This document shows, piece after piece, positions 41,925-50,591 of a stretch of DNA of 64,000 bases. Below the pieces are notes generated by a model. That model saw nothing but the letters and a program-made list of their open reading frames with translations, did no database searches and was not told the origin of the DNA. Where the stretch lies: NCBI RefSeq assembly GCF_014201905.1, contig NZ_JACHFM010000002.1, positions 372,001-436,000 of the forward strand, written 5' to 3'. This DNA comes from Amaricoccus macauensis (GTDB taxonomy: Bacteria; Pseudomonadota; Alphaproteobacteria; Rhodobacterales; Rhodobacteraceae). The position numbers and the translations under genes are program-made. Each line of letters begins with the position of its first letter. The stretch's first letter is position 1.

Positions 41925-43610
41925 ATGACGGAAGCCGTCCGCATCCTTCAGCCCGACTCTCCGCTCCTGCCCGACGTGTTGATCCTCGCCGATGCCGCTG
42001 CGAGCGCTGCCGCCGGACTGGTCGGAACCGCGCGCGAGGCGCTTGCCCAGAAGCTCAGCCGGTCGGGACGCATCTCGAACGCGGCGCTCGAGGCCGACCA
42101 GTTCGCGGCGCACGGCCTCGCATGGATGGCGACCTATGCGGAGTCCCTGCGCGAGCTCGTCCACTGGGCACTGCGGCTCGGCAAGGCGGGCCAGTTCGGC
42201 GAGACCGAGGCGCTGATCCTGCAGATCGCCTTCGGCGAGTACCTCGGCCAGCTCGCGGGCGGCATCCCCATGTCGCAGACCGAGGTGGTCCGTCCCGAGA
42301 CGCTCGGCCTCGACGACGCCGCGATCGCCACCTTCCGCACGGCGGAGGTCCGCACCCTCATCGCCGCCGGCAACACTGACGCCGCTCGGGCGCGCCTCGT
42401 CGAGCTGATGATCGAGCAGGCGGGCGTCGCGAGCTTCGGCGCCACCGGCCTCGATGACGACTACGAGATGATCCGCGACCAGTTCCGCCGCTTCGCCGAC
42501 GAGAAGGTGGTGCCCTTCGCCCAGGAATGGCACCACGACGACAAGCTCATCCCCATCGAGATCCTGAACGAGATGGGCGAGCTCGGTACCTTCGGCCTGA
42601 CGATCCCGGAGGAATACGGCGGCGCCGGCCTCTCCAAGACCGCCATGTGCGTGGTCTCCGAGGAGCTCTCGCGCGGCTACATCGGCGTCGGCTCGCTCGG
42701 CACTCGCTCGGAGATCGCGGCCGAGCTCATCCTCGGCGGCGGCACCGAGGAGCAGAAGGCCGAGTGGCTGCCGAAGCTCGCCGCGGCCGAAGTGCTGCCC
42801 ACGGCCGTCTTCACCGAACCGAACACCGGCTCCGACCTCGGAAGCCTGCGCACCCGCGCGGTTCGCGACGGCGACGACTGGGTGGTGACCGGCAACAAGA
42901 CGTGGATCACCCACGCCGCGCGCACCGATCTCATGACCATGCTGGTCAGGACCGACCCCGCCACCACCGACCACACCGGCCTCTCCATGCTGCTCGCGCC
43001 GAAGCCGCGCGGCACAGACGAGACTCCGTTCCCGGCCGAGGGGATGACCGGCGGCGAGATCGAGGTCCTGGGTTACCGTGGCATGAAGGAGTACGAGCTC
43101 GCCTTCGACGGCTTCCGTGTGCCCGGTGGCAATCTCCTCGGCGGCGTCGAGGGGCAGGGCTTCCGCCAGCTCATGCGGACCTTCGAGAGCGCCCGCATCC
43201 AGACCGCCGCCCGCGCCATCGGCGTGGCGCAATGCGCGCTGGAACTCGGCATGAAGTACGCCCAGGACCGCAAGCAGTTCGGCAAGCCGCTGATCGCCTT
43301 CCCGCGCGTCTACGGCAAGATCGCGATGATGGCGGTGGAGATCATGGTCGCCCGCCAGATCACCTACTTCGCCGCCCGCGAGAAGGACGAGGACCGGCGC
43401 TGCGATCTCGAGGCCGGCATGGCGAAGCTGCTGGCCGCCCGCATCGCCTGGTCGAACGCCGACGTGGCGCTGCAAATCCACGGCGGCAACGGCTTCGCGC
43501 TCGAATACCCGATCAGCCGCGTGCTCTGCGACGCGCGGATCCTGTCGATCTTCGAGGGTGCCGCCGAGATCCAGGCTCAGGTCATCGCCCGGCGCCTGCT
43601 GGAGTCCTGA
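41925..43610 (+). CDS. mcd: (2S)-Methylsuccinyl-CoA dehydrogenase (ethylmalonyl-CoA pathway)
   Basis: A 561-residue acyl-CoA dehydrogenase. The C-terminal 390 residues carry the ACAD fold (LTIPEEYGGAGLSKTAM, FTEPNTGSDLGS, WITHAARTDLM, IHGGNGFALEYPISRVLCDARILSIFEGAAEIQ). A 150-residue N-terminal extension (RISNAALEADQFAAHGLAWMATYAESLRE, LILQIAFGEYLGQLAGGIPMSQ) is the hallmark of Mcd, which makes mesaconyl-C1-CoA. It indicates acetyl-CoA assimilation without isocitrate lyase. AAAGGAAC supports ATG 41925. It is alone here; the other pathway genes are outside the window. Confidence 0.9.
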   Translation: MTEAVRILQPDSPLLPDVLILADAAASAAAGLVGTAREALAQKLSRSGRISNAALEADQFAAHGLAWMATYAESLRELVHWALRLGKAGQFGETEALILQIAFGEYLGQLAGGIPMSQTEVVRPETLGLDDAAIATFRTAEVRTLIAAGNTDAARARLVELMIEQAGVASFGATGLDDDYEMIRDQFRRFADEKVVPFAQEWHHDDKLIPIEILNEMGELGTFGLTIPEEYGGAGLSKTAMCVVSEELSRGYIGVGSLGTRSEIAAELILGGGTEEQKAEWLPKLAAAEVLPTAVFTEPNTGSDLGSLRTRAVRDGDDWVVTGNKTWITHAARTDLMTMLVRTDPATTDHTGLSMLLAPKPRGTDETPFPAEGMTGGEIEVLGYRGMKEYELAFDGFRVPGGNLLGGVEGQGFRQLMRTFESARIQTAARAIGVAQCALELGMKYAQDRKQFGKPLIAFPRVYGKIAMMAVEIMVARQITYFAAREKDEDRRCDLEAGMAKLLAARIAWSNADVALQIHGGNGFALEYPISRVLCDARILSIFEGAAEIQAQVIARRLLES

Positions 43611-43660
43611 GGGCCTTGCAGATACGTCGCGGCCGGACAGGGGGCGCGACGCTGAAGCAT

Positions 43661-43687
43661 GACGGATTGGCGAGTGGCGAATCCGTC
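43661..43687. terminator. Hairpin downstream of mcd, first
   Basis: GACGGATT and AATCCGTC form an 8-bp stem with an 11-base loop, 50 bases after the mcd stop. It directly abuts the stronger palindrome that follows. Confidence 0.45.
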
Positions 43688-43688
43688 C

Positions 43689-43716
43689 GTGACTGCCCCT
43701 CCGGAGGGGCAGTCAC
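43689..43716. terminator. Hairpin downstream of mcd, second (perfect 28-base palindrome)
   Basis: All 28 bases are self-complementary; the half-site is GTGACTGCCCCTCC. The RNA would form an 11-bp stem with a six-base TCCGGA loop. No U-run follows. It is placed to end transcripts from both convergent genes. Confidence 0.6.
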
Positions 43717-43778
43717 GCAAGTGCGCCCGCCGGGGCCGCCACGGACGGATGGCACCCTCCCGCAGAAATCGCCACCCC

Positions 43779-43828
43779 TGACGGCCTACGCGCGTCCCGC
43801 GCTTGACGGCCTCCGCGCGTCCCGCACT
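43779..43828. repeat. Two-copy 25-base tandem repeat
   Basis: Units 43779-43803 and 43804-43828 differ at two positions only (base 10 A/C and base 23 G/A); both start TGACGGCCT. The array lies between the mcd hairpins and the end of the MsbA-like gene. Its function is unknown; the copies could be remnants of a longer intergenic array. Confidence 0.75.
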
Positions 43829-43919
43829 CCCCGCCGTCGGCGCGGCGAAAGCAATGCTTTCGCTCGTCGCGCCGGGTCCGGTCCAGCTTTCGGCAGGTGA
43901 TATCGGCAGTGTGCGCGCC

Positions 43920-45620
43920 TCACGCCGCCAGCTGCGCATACGCCCCGGCCCGCGCCAGCAGCTCCTCATGGGTGCCCACCTCGACGATCCGGCCCCGGTC
44001 CATCACCACGATCCGGTCGGCGTTGCGGATCGTCCCGAGCCGGTGCGCGATGATGAGCGTCGTCCGCCCGACCGCCAGCGCCTCCAGCGCCGACTGGATC
44101 TCGCGCTCGGTCTGGCTGTCCAGCGCCGAGGTCGCCTCGTCGAGGATGAGGATTGGCGGGTTCTTCAGGAAGGCCCGCGCGATCGCCATTCGCTGCTTTT
44201 GCCCGCCCGACAGCGTGACGCCACGCTCGCCGACCACGGTGTCGAGCCCCTCGGGCAATCCCTCGATGAAGTCGCCGATCTGCGCCTTGCGCGCCGCCTC
44301 GAGCAGTTCCGCGTCGCTCGCCCCGAGCCGGCCATAGGCGATGTTCTCGCGGATCGTGCCGCCGAACAGGAACACGTCCTGACTGACGAGCCCGATCTGC
44401 CGGCGCAGGCTCTCGATCGTCATGGCATCGAGCGTCAGCCCGTCGATGGTGATCCGCCCGGCCGTCGGCTCGTAGAACCGCGGCAGGAGCGCGAGCAACG
44501 TGGTCTTGCCCGCCCCGGAGGCACCGACGAAGGCCACCGTCTCCCCGGGGCTCACGCCGAGCGAGATGTCGGACAGGACCGGCCGGCAGGGCTCGTACTC
44601 GAAGCCGACCCGGTCGAAGACGATCGCGCCCGTCAGCGCCGGTGCCGGCCGCGCGTCCGGCGCATCGGCGATCTCCGGCTCGGACGCCAGCAGTTCGAGA
44701 TAGCGCTGGAAGCCCGCGATCCCCTTGGGATAGGTCTCCATCACCGCGGCGATCTTCTCAAGTGGCCGGAAGAAGACGTTGACGAGCAACAGGAATCCGA
44801 CAAACCCGCCCGCCGTCAGGCCGCCCGACAGCACGAGCCCCGCGCCCGCCACCATGACCACGACCTGCACGAAGCGCATGCCCATGTAGTTCAGCGCCTG
44901 CGACGCGGCCATCACCCGGTAGCCGTCGAGCTTCGCCAGACGGTAGCGCTCGTTGTCGACGGCAAAGAGCCGGCGCTCGTGATCCTCGTTGGCGAAGGCC
45001 TGCACCAGCCGGATGCCGCCGAGCGCCTCCTCGAGCCGCACGTTGAACTGGCCGAGGCGGGCGAAGATCTCCCGCCAGGTCCGCGTCATCCGCCCGCCGT
45101 AGCGCGACACGATCCAGACCGACAGGGGCACGATGATCAGCGTCAGAAGCGCGAGCCGCACGTTGATCGACATCATGAGGACGAGCGCGCCGATGAAGGT
45201 CATCACCGCGATGAACAGATCCTCCGGCCCGTGGTGCGCGACCTCGCCGATCTCCTCGAGGTCGCGCGTTACCCGGGCGACGAGCTTGCCGGTGCGCCGC
45301 CGGTCGTACCAGCGCCACGACAGGCGCGTCAGATGCTCGAAGGCGCGTGCCCGCATCCCGGTCTCGATGTTGATGCCGAGCATGTGCCCCCAGTAGGTGA
45401 CGACCGCCATGAGCGCGGAATTCAGCACGTAGATCGCGAGAAGCCCGCCGGCCGCGGCGAGGGTCAGCGTCCAGTCGCCCTGCGGCAGCAGCTTGTCGAT
45501 GAAGGCGGTCACCGCCAGCGGAAAGGCGAGCTCCAGCACGCCCGACAGCACGGCACAGCAGAAGTCGAGCCAGAACAGGCGCTTCCATGGTCGATAGTAG
45601 GCGAGGAATTGGGCGAGCAT
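43920..45620 (-). CDS. ABC exporter, fused membrane and ATPase domains (MsbA-like)
   Basis: A 566-residue half-transporter. Residues about 1-310 form the six-helix type I exporter domain; about 330-560 form the ATPase with Walker A GASGAGKTT, signature LSGGQKQRMAIARA, Walker B ILILDEATSALD and the H-loop IIAHRLGTI. It would act as a homodimer. The family flips lipids or lipid A, or exports drugs and peptides, so the substrate is open. The gene stands alone, with dyads downstream. Confidence 0.93.
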   Translation of the reverse strand: MLAQFLAYYRPWKRLFWLDFCCAVLSGVLELAFPLAVTAFIDKLLPQGDWTLTLAAAGGLLAIYVLNSALMAVVTYWGHMLGINIETGMRARAFEHLTRLSWRWYDRRRTGKLVARVTRDLEEIGEVAHHGPEDLFIAVMTFIGALVLMMSINVRLALLTLIIVPLSVWIVSRYGGRMTRTWREIFARLGQFNVRLEEALGGIRLVQAFANEDHERRLFAVDNERYRLAKLDGYRVMAASQALNYMGMRFVQVVVMVAGAGLVLSGGLTAGGFVGFLLLVNVFFRPLEKIAAVMETYPKGIAGFQRYLELLASEPEIADAPDARPAPALTGAIVFDRVGFEYEPCRPVLSDISLGVSPGETVAFVGASGAGKTTLLALLPRFYEPTAGRITIDGLTLDAMTIESLRRQIGLVSQDVFLFGGTIRENIAYGRLGASDAELLEAARKAQIGDFIEGLPEGLDTVVGERGVTLSGGQKQRMAIARAFLKNPPILILDEATSALDSQTEREIQSALEALAVGRTTLIIAHRLGTIRNADRIVVMDRGRIVEVGTHEELLARAGAYAQLAA

Positions 45621-45925
45621 GGGCGGACGGCCTTCCGGCAGGATGCGCGAAAATTCGGCGCGATCCTCTTGATTTCAGGGGTTGTTCGGGCCGACGCGGG
45701 CGCTCGGAAAAGCCTGGCTGCCACGACCGGATGTGGGCGGGTTACCAGCGCCACGGCCGATCGTCGAGTGAAATGCTCGACCCGGGCCCCTCTGCCGCCC
45801 GGATCCGCCGTTCGGCCGACGCGGAACGGCGTGCGTCAGGTGGTGCGTCGGGCGTCGCGTCAACATGTGGTCAAATCGCTTGCACGACTCCCCGAATCTG
45901 GGGCACGCTCAGGTGGAAGTAGCCC
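45621..45925. other. Divergent intergenic region before phoH; nothing firm
   Basis: This 305-base region separates the MsbA-like gene and phoH. I see no gene in it. Small dyads exist (CCCC-GAATCT-GGGG at 45892-45905), and TTGCAC at 45880 could be a -35 hexamer for phoH, but no matching -10 is convincing. It should hold both promoters. Confidence 0.4.
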
Positions 45926-46978
45926 GTGCGAGTACCGTTTCCCGGAGGCCAATTGGCGATCACCGCCCCGAACCCCGCGATCCCGGATGATGCGTCTGAC
46001 ACCATCCTCGAGTTCCCCGACAACCGCCTGCTGATCGACCTTTGCGGCGAGCTTGACCGCAACATCGCGCAAGTCGAGTTGCGCATGGGTGTGACGATCA
46101 CGCGCCGTGGCAACCTTCTGACATTGCACGGGCCCGAACCCGACAGACTGGCGGCGGAAGCCGTGCTTCGCGCGCTCTACGAGCGGCTGGAGCAGGGCAG
46201 GCCGCTGACGCCCGGCGACATCGACGCGGCCATCCGCCTCGGCCCGGCGCCCGCTCCGGCACCCGCGTCCGACGGGCAGGCCATCAGCCAGCTCGAGATG
46301 TTCTCGGGCGACGCCATCGAGATCCGCACCCGCCGCAAGCTGGTGGAGCCACGCACGACCGCCCAGAAGGTCTATGTCCGCAATCTCTTCCGCAATGAAC
46401 TGACCTTCGGCATCGGGCCGGCCGGCACCGGCAAGACCTATCTCGCCGTCGCCGCCGCGGCCGCCATGTACATCGAGGGGCGCGTCGACAAGATCATCCT
46501 GTCGCGCCCGGCCGTCGAGGCCGGCGAGCGTCTCGGTTTTCTCCCCGGCGACATGAAGGAGAAGGTCGACCCCTACATGCAGCCGCTCTACGACGCGCTG
46601 AACGACTTCTTCCCGCCGAAGCAGGTCCAGAAGCTGATCGAGGAGCGCCAGATCGAGATCGCCCCGCTCGCCTTCATGCGCGGCCGCACCCTCGCGAACG
46701 CCTACGTGGTGCTCGACGAAGCGCAGAACGCCACCGCCATGCAGATGAAGATGTTCCTCACCCGCCTCGGCGAGGGCAGCCGCATGGCCGTGACCGGCGA
46801 TCCGACGCAGATCGACCTGCCGAAGGGCGTGCCCTCGGGCCTCATCGAGGCCGAGCGGGTGCTCTCGGGCGTCCCCGGGGTTGCGTTCACGCGCTTCGGC
46901 GCCGAGGACGTGGTGCGCCATCCGCTCGTCGCGCGCATCATCCGCGCCTATGAGACCGCGCAGGGCAAGCATGCCTGA
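45926..46978 (+). CDS. phoH: PhoH-family ATPase
   Basis: A 350-residue P-loop protein. Walker A is GPAGTGKTYLAV (about 172-179 in the core), Walker B is YVVLDEAQNAT, and MAVTGDPTQIDLP is the family motif; the N-terminal 100 residues form a KH-like region (GVTITRRGNLLTLHGPE). PhoH proteins are RNA-associated ATPases, often linked with YbeY. The start is either GTG 45926 (GGTGGAAG upstream) or TTG 45953, which has a very good GGAGG four bases before it. Overlaps ybeY by eight bases. Confidence 0.93.
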   Translation: MRVPFPGGQLAITAPNPAIPDDASDTILEFPDNRLLIDLCGELDRNIAQVELRMGVTITRRGNLLTLHGPEPDRLAAEAVLRALYERLEQGRPLTPGDIDAAIRLGPAPAPAPASDGQAISQLEMFSGDAIEIRTRRKLVEPRTTAQKVYVRNLFRNELTFGIGPAGTGKTYLAVAAAAAMYIEGRVDKIILSRPAVEAGERLGFLPGDMKEKVDPYMQPLYDALNDFFPPKQVQKLIEERQIEIAPLAFMRGRTLANAYVVLDEAQNATAMQMKMFLTRLGEGSRMAVTGDPTQIDLPKGVPSGLIEAERVLSGVPGVAFTRFGAEDVVRHPLVARIIRAYETAQGKHA

Positions 46979-47528
46979 CAGGGATTCGCCGGCCGCAGAC
47001 TCGCCGGCCCGGGAGCCGCTGGTCGAGGTGATCCTCGAGGACGACCGCTGGGAAGCCGCCGGCCTCGAGCCGCTCGCCGAGCGCGCGGCCCGCGCCGCCC
47101 TCGCCGGCGTCGGGCGCGACCCCGATCGCCACGAAATCGCGCTCCTCGCCTGCTCCGATGCGCGCATCGCCGGGCTCAACGCCGACTTTCGCGGCAAGCC
47201 GAAACCGACCAACGTGCTCTCCTGGCCCGACTTCGACGGCCCGGTCCCCGAGCCCGATGGCGACGGCACGGGTGAGCGGCTCTTTCTCGGCGACATCGCC
47301 ATCGCCTACGACACCTGCGCTCGCGAAGCGGAGGAGGGCGGCATTGCGTTTTCCGACCACGTGACGCATCTGGTGGTCCACGGTGTCCTGCATCTGCTCG
47401 GCCACGACCACGAAGACGACGCGGAAGCCGACGCAATGGAGACTCTGGAGACGATTGTACTTGCCAGCATGGGCGTGCCGAACCCATATTTGCCGCAGGA
47501 GCGCCCCTCGGGTGCGTCACCTGGATAG
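46971..47528 (+). CDS. ybeY: Endoribonuclease YbeY (rRNA maturation factor)
   Basis: A 185-residue metal-dependent RNase involved in 16S rRNA 3' processing and ribosome quality control. The zinc motif HGVLHLLGHDH gives His137, His141 and His147. The conserved FRGKPKPTNVLSWP and LGDIAIA precede it. ATG 46971 lies eight bases inside the phoH reading frame, so the two are translationally coupled. It is followed by corC after six bases. Confidence 0.95.
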   Translation: MPDRDSPAADSPAREPLVEVILEDDRWEAAGLEPLAERAARAALAGVGRDPDRHEIALLACSDARIAGLNADFRGKPKPTNVLSWPDFDGPVPEPDGDGTGERLFLGDIAIAYDTCAREAEEGGIAFSDHVTHLVVHGVLHLLGHDHEDDAEADAMETLETIVLASMGVPNPYLPQERPSGASPG

Positions 47529-47534
47529 GGAGAC

Positions 47535-48431
47535 ATGAACGATATACCGGTTGGACAGGTGCCTGGCGGCCCGAGCCTGTCCACGGAAGGGGACCCCGAC
47601 AGTCCCGACGGCGCCACACGACAATCCTTCTTTTCACGACTTTTCCGTCGCGAGGTCCTGGACGAGGCTGACTCGCGGCTGTCCGGCGTCCGTCATGCCG
47701 ACCTCGCGGTAAACCTGCGCCACATGCGCGGGCTTCGGGTGGACGACGTGAGCGTTCCCCGTGCCGATGTGGTCGCGGTGGCAAACGACGCGAGCTTCGA
47801 CGAGGTCGTCGCGGCGTTCCGCGAGAGCGAGCTCTCCCGACTTCCGGTCTATTCCGAGACGCTGGACCAGCCCGAGGGTCTCGTCCTCTTCAAGGACGTG
47901 GCCCTGCGCTACGGCTTTGGCGCGTCGCTCGAGCCGTTCGATCTGCGGTCCATGCTGCGCCCGCTCCTCTACGTGCCCGCGTCGATGCGGCTGACCACGC
48001 TCCTCCAGAAGATGCAGTCGGCGCACATCCACATGGCGCTCGTCATCGACGAGTACGGCGGCGTGGACGGGCTCGTTACCATCGAGGACGTCCTCGAACA
48101 GATCGTCGGCGACATCTCCGACGAGCATGACGAGGCCGAGGTGCCGCTCTGGCAGGAAGAGGCCCCGGGGGTCTATCTCGCCCAGGCGCGGATGGACCTC
48201 GATGAAGCGGAGCGTGCCGTCGGATTGCCGCTGCTCGACCCGAGCCTTGCCGAGGAAGTCGACACGCTCGGCGGCCTCGTCATCCGCCTCGCCGGTCGCC
48301 TGCCGATCCCGGGCGAGGTGGTGGCGCATCCCGCCGGGCACGAGTTCGAAGTGGTCGACGGCGATGCCCGCCGGCTCGAACGCGTCCGGGTGCGCCTCGC
48401 GAGCGCTCGCTCTGCGGAGGCTGCGGAATAG
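47535..48431 (+). CDS. CBS-domain protein of the CorC/TlyC type
   Basis: A 298-residue cytoplasmic protein: an N-terminal region of about 70 residues, two CBS domains (about 75-200: VPRADVVAVANDASFDEVVAAF, SRLPVYSETLDQPEGLVLFKDV, and AHIHMALVIDEYGGVDGLVTIEDVLEQIVGDI), and a C-terminal CorC/HlyC domain (about 215-292). It lacks the DUF21 membrane domain of the larger family. Relatives affect Mg2+/Co2+ efflux or envelope function. The place between ybeY and lnt is highly conserved. Confidence 0.93.
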   Translation: MNDIPVGQVPGGPSLSTEGDPDSPDGATRQSFFSRLFRREVLDEADSRLSGVRHADLAVNLRHMRGLRVDDVSVPRADVVAVANDASFDEVVAAFRESELSRLPVYSETLDQPEGLVLFKDVALRYGFGASLEPFDLRSMLRPLLYVPASMRLTTLLQKMQSAHIHMALVIDEYGGVDGLVTIEDVLEQIVGDISDEHDEAEVPLWQEEAPGVYLAQARMDLDEAERAVGLPLLDPSLAEEVDTLGGLVIRLAGRLPIPGEVVAHPAGHEFEVVDGDARRLERVRVRLASARSAEAAE

Positions 48432-48442
48432 CTGCTTCGCTC

Positions 48443-49990
48443 GTGCTCCGGCACCTGCCCCGGCAGGTGGCGACCGCCGGACTTGGCCGGAGCCTGCTGC
48501 TCGCCCTCGGCACGGGCGCCGTCATGGCGCTCGGCCAACCCCCGGTCTCCTGGCCCTTTGCCGTCCTTCTCGCGCTGCCGGTGCTGCTCTGGCTGCTCGA
48601 GGCGGCGCCGGGGCCGGGACGCGGCTTTCTTGTCGGCTGGGGGGCCGGTGTCGGCTACTTCGGCGCTGGCATGTTCTGGATCGTCGAGCCGTTTCTGGTG
48701 CAGCCCGAAATCTTCGGATGGCTCGCGCCGATCGCCCTCGTGGCGACGGCGGCGGGGTTCGCCTTGTTCTGGGGCTTGCCCTTCGCCGTCGCACGCGCCC
48801 TCCTGCCGCGAGACGCAAGGGCAGGGGTCGCGGGCGCCCTCTTGCTCGCAGCAGTCTGGACGGCTTCGGAATTTGCCCGCGGCCACGTGCTCACCGGCTT
48901 TCCCTGGGCATTGCAGGCCTATGCCTGGGTCGAGACGCCGGTCATGCAGACCCTCGCGCTCGGCGGACCCTATTTCCTCACGCTCGCGACCTTCGCCGCC
49001 GGCCTGCTGCTCGGCGCGGGATCCCGGCGGGCGGTCGCGATCGTCGCGATCCTCCTCGTCGCCGGATGGGGCTGGGGCGCGTGGCGCCTCGCCCAGCCGG
49101 TGCCGCCGCGCGCGCAGGCGCTCTCGGTCCGGCTGGTGCAGCCGAACGCCCCGCAGGCGGAGAAGTGGCTGCCCGAGAAGGAGCAGGAGTTCATCGCGCG
49201 CCATCTGGCCCTCACCGCTGCCGAGCCTCGCGCAGACGTGACGATCTGGTCGGAGACCGCCGTCCCCTTCGCGCTCGGCTACGCCCCGGAGCTTCAGGCC
49301 GAGGCGGCGGCCGCCGCGGCCCCGGGCCAGCTTATCCTCGGGATCACCCGGGCCGAGCCAGAAAGCGACGGCTCCGCACACTGGTTCAATTCGCTCGCCG
49401 TGCTCGGACAGGACGGCGCGCCGGTCGCGATCTACGACAAGCACCATCTGGTGCCCTTCGGCGAGTATATCCCGTTCGCGGCCTTCGTCGCGGCCCTCGG
49501 CATCCCGTCGATCGAGCCCCTGACCCGGGGCGGCTTCACCCCGGGGCCCGGGCCACATCTGGTCGATGTCCCGGGCCTGCCGCGGTTCCTGCCGCTCATC
49601 TGTTACGAGGCGATCTTTCCCGGCAGTCTCACGGCGCCGGAGGGTCGGGCGGACTGGCTGGTTCAGGTCACCAACGACGCGTGGTTTGGCGAAGCGTCCG
49701 GTCCGTATCAGCATATCGCTCAGGCTCGCGCCCGCGCGATCGAGCAGGGTCTGCCACTTGCACGCGCCGCGAACACCGGAATATCGGCAATGATTGACCC
49801 CCATGGCCGGATCGTCGCGAGTCTCGGATTGGGAGAGTCGGGCGTGGTGGACACAATGCTGCCGGGTGCGCTACAACCGACGATGTACGTGATCGTCGGC
49901 GACTATCCTCTAATAGTGCTAGTTGTGGGAATTTTCGGATTAACTCTTTTGATTTTTAACTGTGGTCTTTTCCTGCGCCGCCAGAGATAA
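48443..49990 (+). CDS. lnt: Apolipoprotein N-acyltransferase
   Basis: A 515-residue inner-membrane enzyme that adds the third acyl chain to lipoproteins. The N-terminal part has about seven helices and the periplasmic nitrilase-like domain begins near 220. The catalytic triad is Glu271 (WSETAVP), Lys333 (YDKHHLVPFGEY) and Cys387 (LICYEAIFPG), all in the expected places. A final helix (VIVGDYPLIVLVVGIFGLTLLIF) anchors the C-terminus. GTG start, 11 bases after corC. Fits the several lipoproteins in the window. Confidence 0.96.
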   Translation: MLRHLPRQVATAGLGRSLLLALGTGAVMALGQPPVSWPFAVLLALPVLLWLLEAAPGPGRGFLVGWGAGVGYFGAGMFWIVEPFLVQPEIFGWLAPIALVATAAGFALFWGLPFAVARALLPRDARAGVAGALLLAAVWTASEFARGHVLTGFPWALQAYAWVETPVMQTLALGGPYFLTLATFAAGLLLGAGSRRAVAIVAILLVAGWGWGAWRLAQPVPPRAQALSVRLVQPNAPQAEKWLPEKEQEFIARHLALTAAEPRADVTIWSETAVPFALGYAPELQAEAAAAAAPGQLILGITRAEPESDGSAHWFNSLAVLGQDGAPVAIYDKHHLVPFGEYIPFAAFVAALGIPSIEPLTRGGFTPGPGPHLVDVPGLPRFLPLICYEAIFPGSLTAPEGRADWLVQVTNDAWFGEASGPYQHIAQARARAIEQGLPLARAANTGISAMIDPHGRIVASLGLGESGVVDTMLPGALQPTMYVIVGDYPLIVLVVGIFGLTLLIFNCGLFLRRQR

Positions 49991-50061
49991 TTTGTGAATT
50001 CGGGGATGGGTGGGGTGACCCTTAGCCGCACAATGTGTGGGGACAAATAGTGAAGGTTGGC

Positions 50062-50445
50062 ATGGTCATGTCAGCGGCAGAAATCGATGAGTATGTCGGA
50101 ACTAGGATGCGGCGGCGCCGGGAGTCTCTCGGGATCAGCCAGGGGAGGCTCGGGCGACACCTGGGTCTGACCTTCTCGCTGATCCAGAAATACGAGAAGG
50201 GGACAAACCGGATCGGCGCCGGACGGCTCTATCAGATTGCGGGCTTTCTCGGCGTCGCGCCGAGCCACTTCTTCGAAGGGCTCGACGGTCAGGACGGGAG
50301 AGGCGCGCCCGAACCTGGAATGTCGCGCGACGACATGCAGGTGCTGGCGGATGCGTTCAACGGCATCCTCGACGGCGAGACCCGGGCTTCGGTTCTCGCG
50401 CTGGTTCGCCAGCTCGCGTCCGACTCCGAGTCGCCCCGGCGCTGA
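50062..50445 (+). CDS. XRE-family helix-turn-helix regulator
   Basis: A 127-residue protein with a Cro/C1 HTH at about residues 10-66 (RMRRRRESLGISQGRLGRHLGLTFSLIQKYEKGTNRIGAGRLYQIAGFLGV), followed by a short linker and an Ala/Leu helix. Such a regulator between lnt and metK is a conserved feature in this group. The start at ATG 50062 is best because GAAGG lies five bases upstream; ATG 50068 and an in-frame GTG 50035 are alternatives. Targets unknown. Confidence 0.9.
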   Translation: MVMSAAEIDEYVGTRMRRRRESLGISQGRLGRHLGLTFSLIQKYEKGTNRIGAGRLYQIAGFLGVAPSHFFEGLDGQDGRGAPEPGMSRDDMQVLADAFNGILDGETRASVLALVRQLASDSESPRR

Positions 50446-50547
50446 CGCGCCGGTGCATTCCGGCCCGTCTGGCTTCCTGCCCGAGCCTGGGCCGGCCCTG
50501 CGTCTTCCGCCTTCGCACCTGCGGCGATCGGCGGTTGACCATGGGCG

Positions 50548-50573
50548 CGGTGGCCAATAGTGATGGCCCACCG
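50548..50573 (+). promoter_or_regulatory. metK leader stem-loop with an alternative pairing
   Basis: CGGTGGCC (50548-50555) can pair with GGCCCACCG (50565-50573, one bulged C) around a nine-base loop. The same CACC (50569-50572) could instead pair with GGTG at 50584-50587, which is the metK ribosome-binding region. Two exclusive folds, one covering the ribosome site, are riboswitch-like. It does not match the SAM/SAH motif by eye. Confidence 0.35.
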
Positions 50574-50591
50574 AACGGCAATGGGTGAATG

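Larger units (their letters stand above)
43611..43919. other. Convergent intergenic region rich in dyads and repeats
   Basis: This 309-base gap between mcd and the MsbA-like gene holds no supported gene. It contains two hairpins (43661-43687 and 43689-43716), a further GGACGGAT copy at 43743, and two copies of a 25-base tandem repeat (43779-43828). The density of dyads is the highest in the window. Confidence 0.6.

Noticed and set aside
50446-50588. SAM/SAH riboswitch upstream of metK
   Set aside because: A hairpin lies in the right place, but the conserved loop and the pairing with the ribosome site expected of that class are not found by eye. A covariance search would decide.
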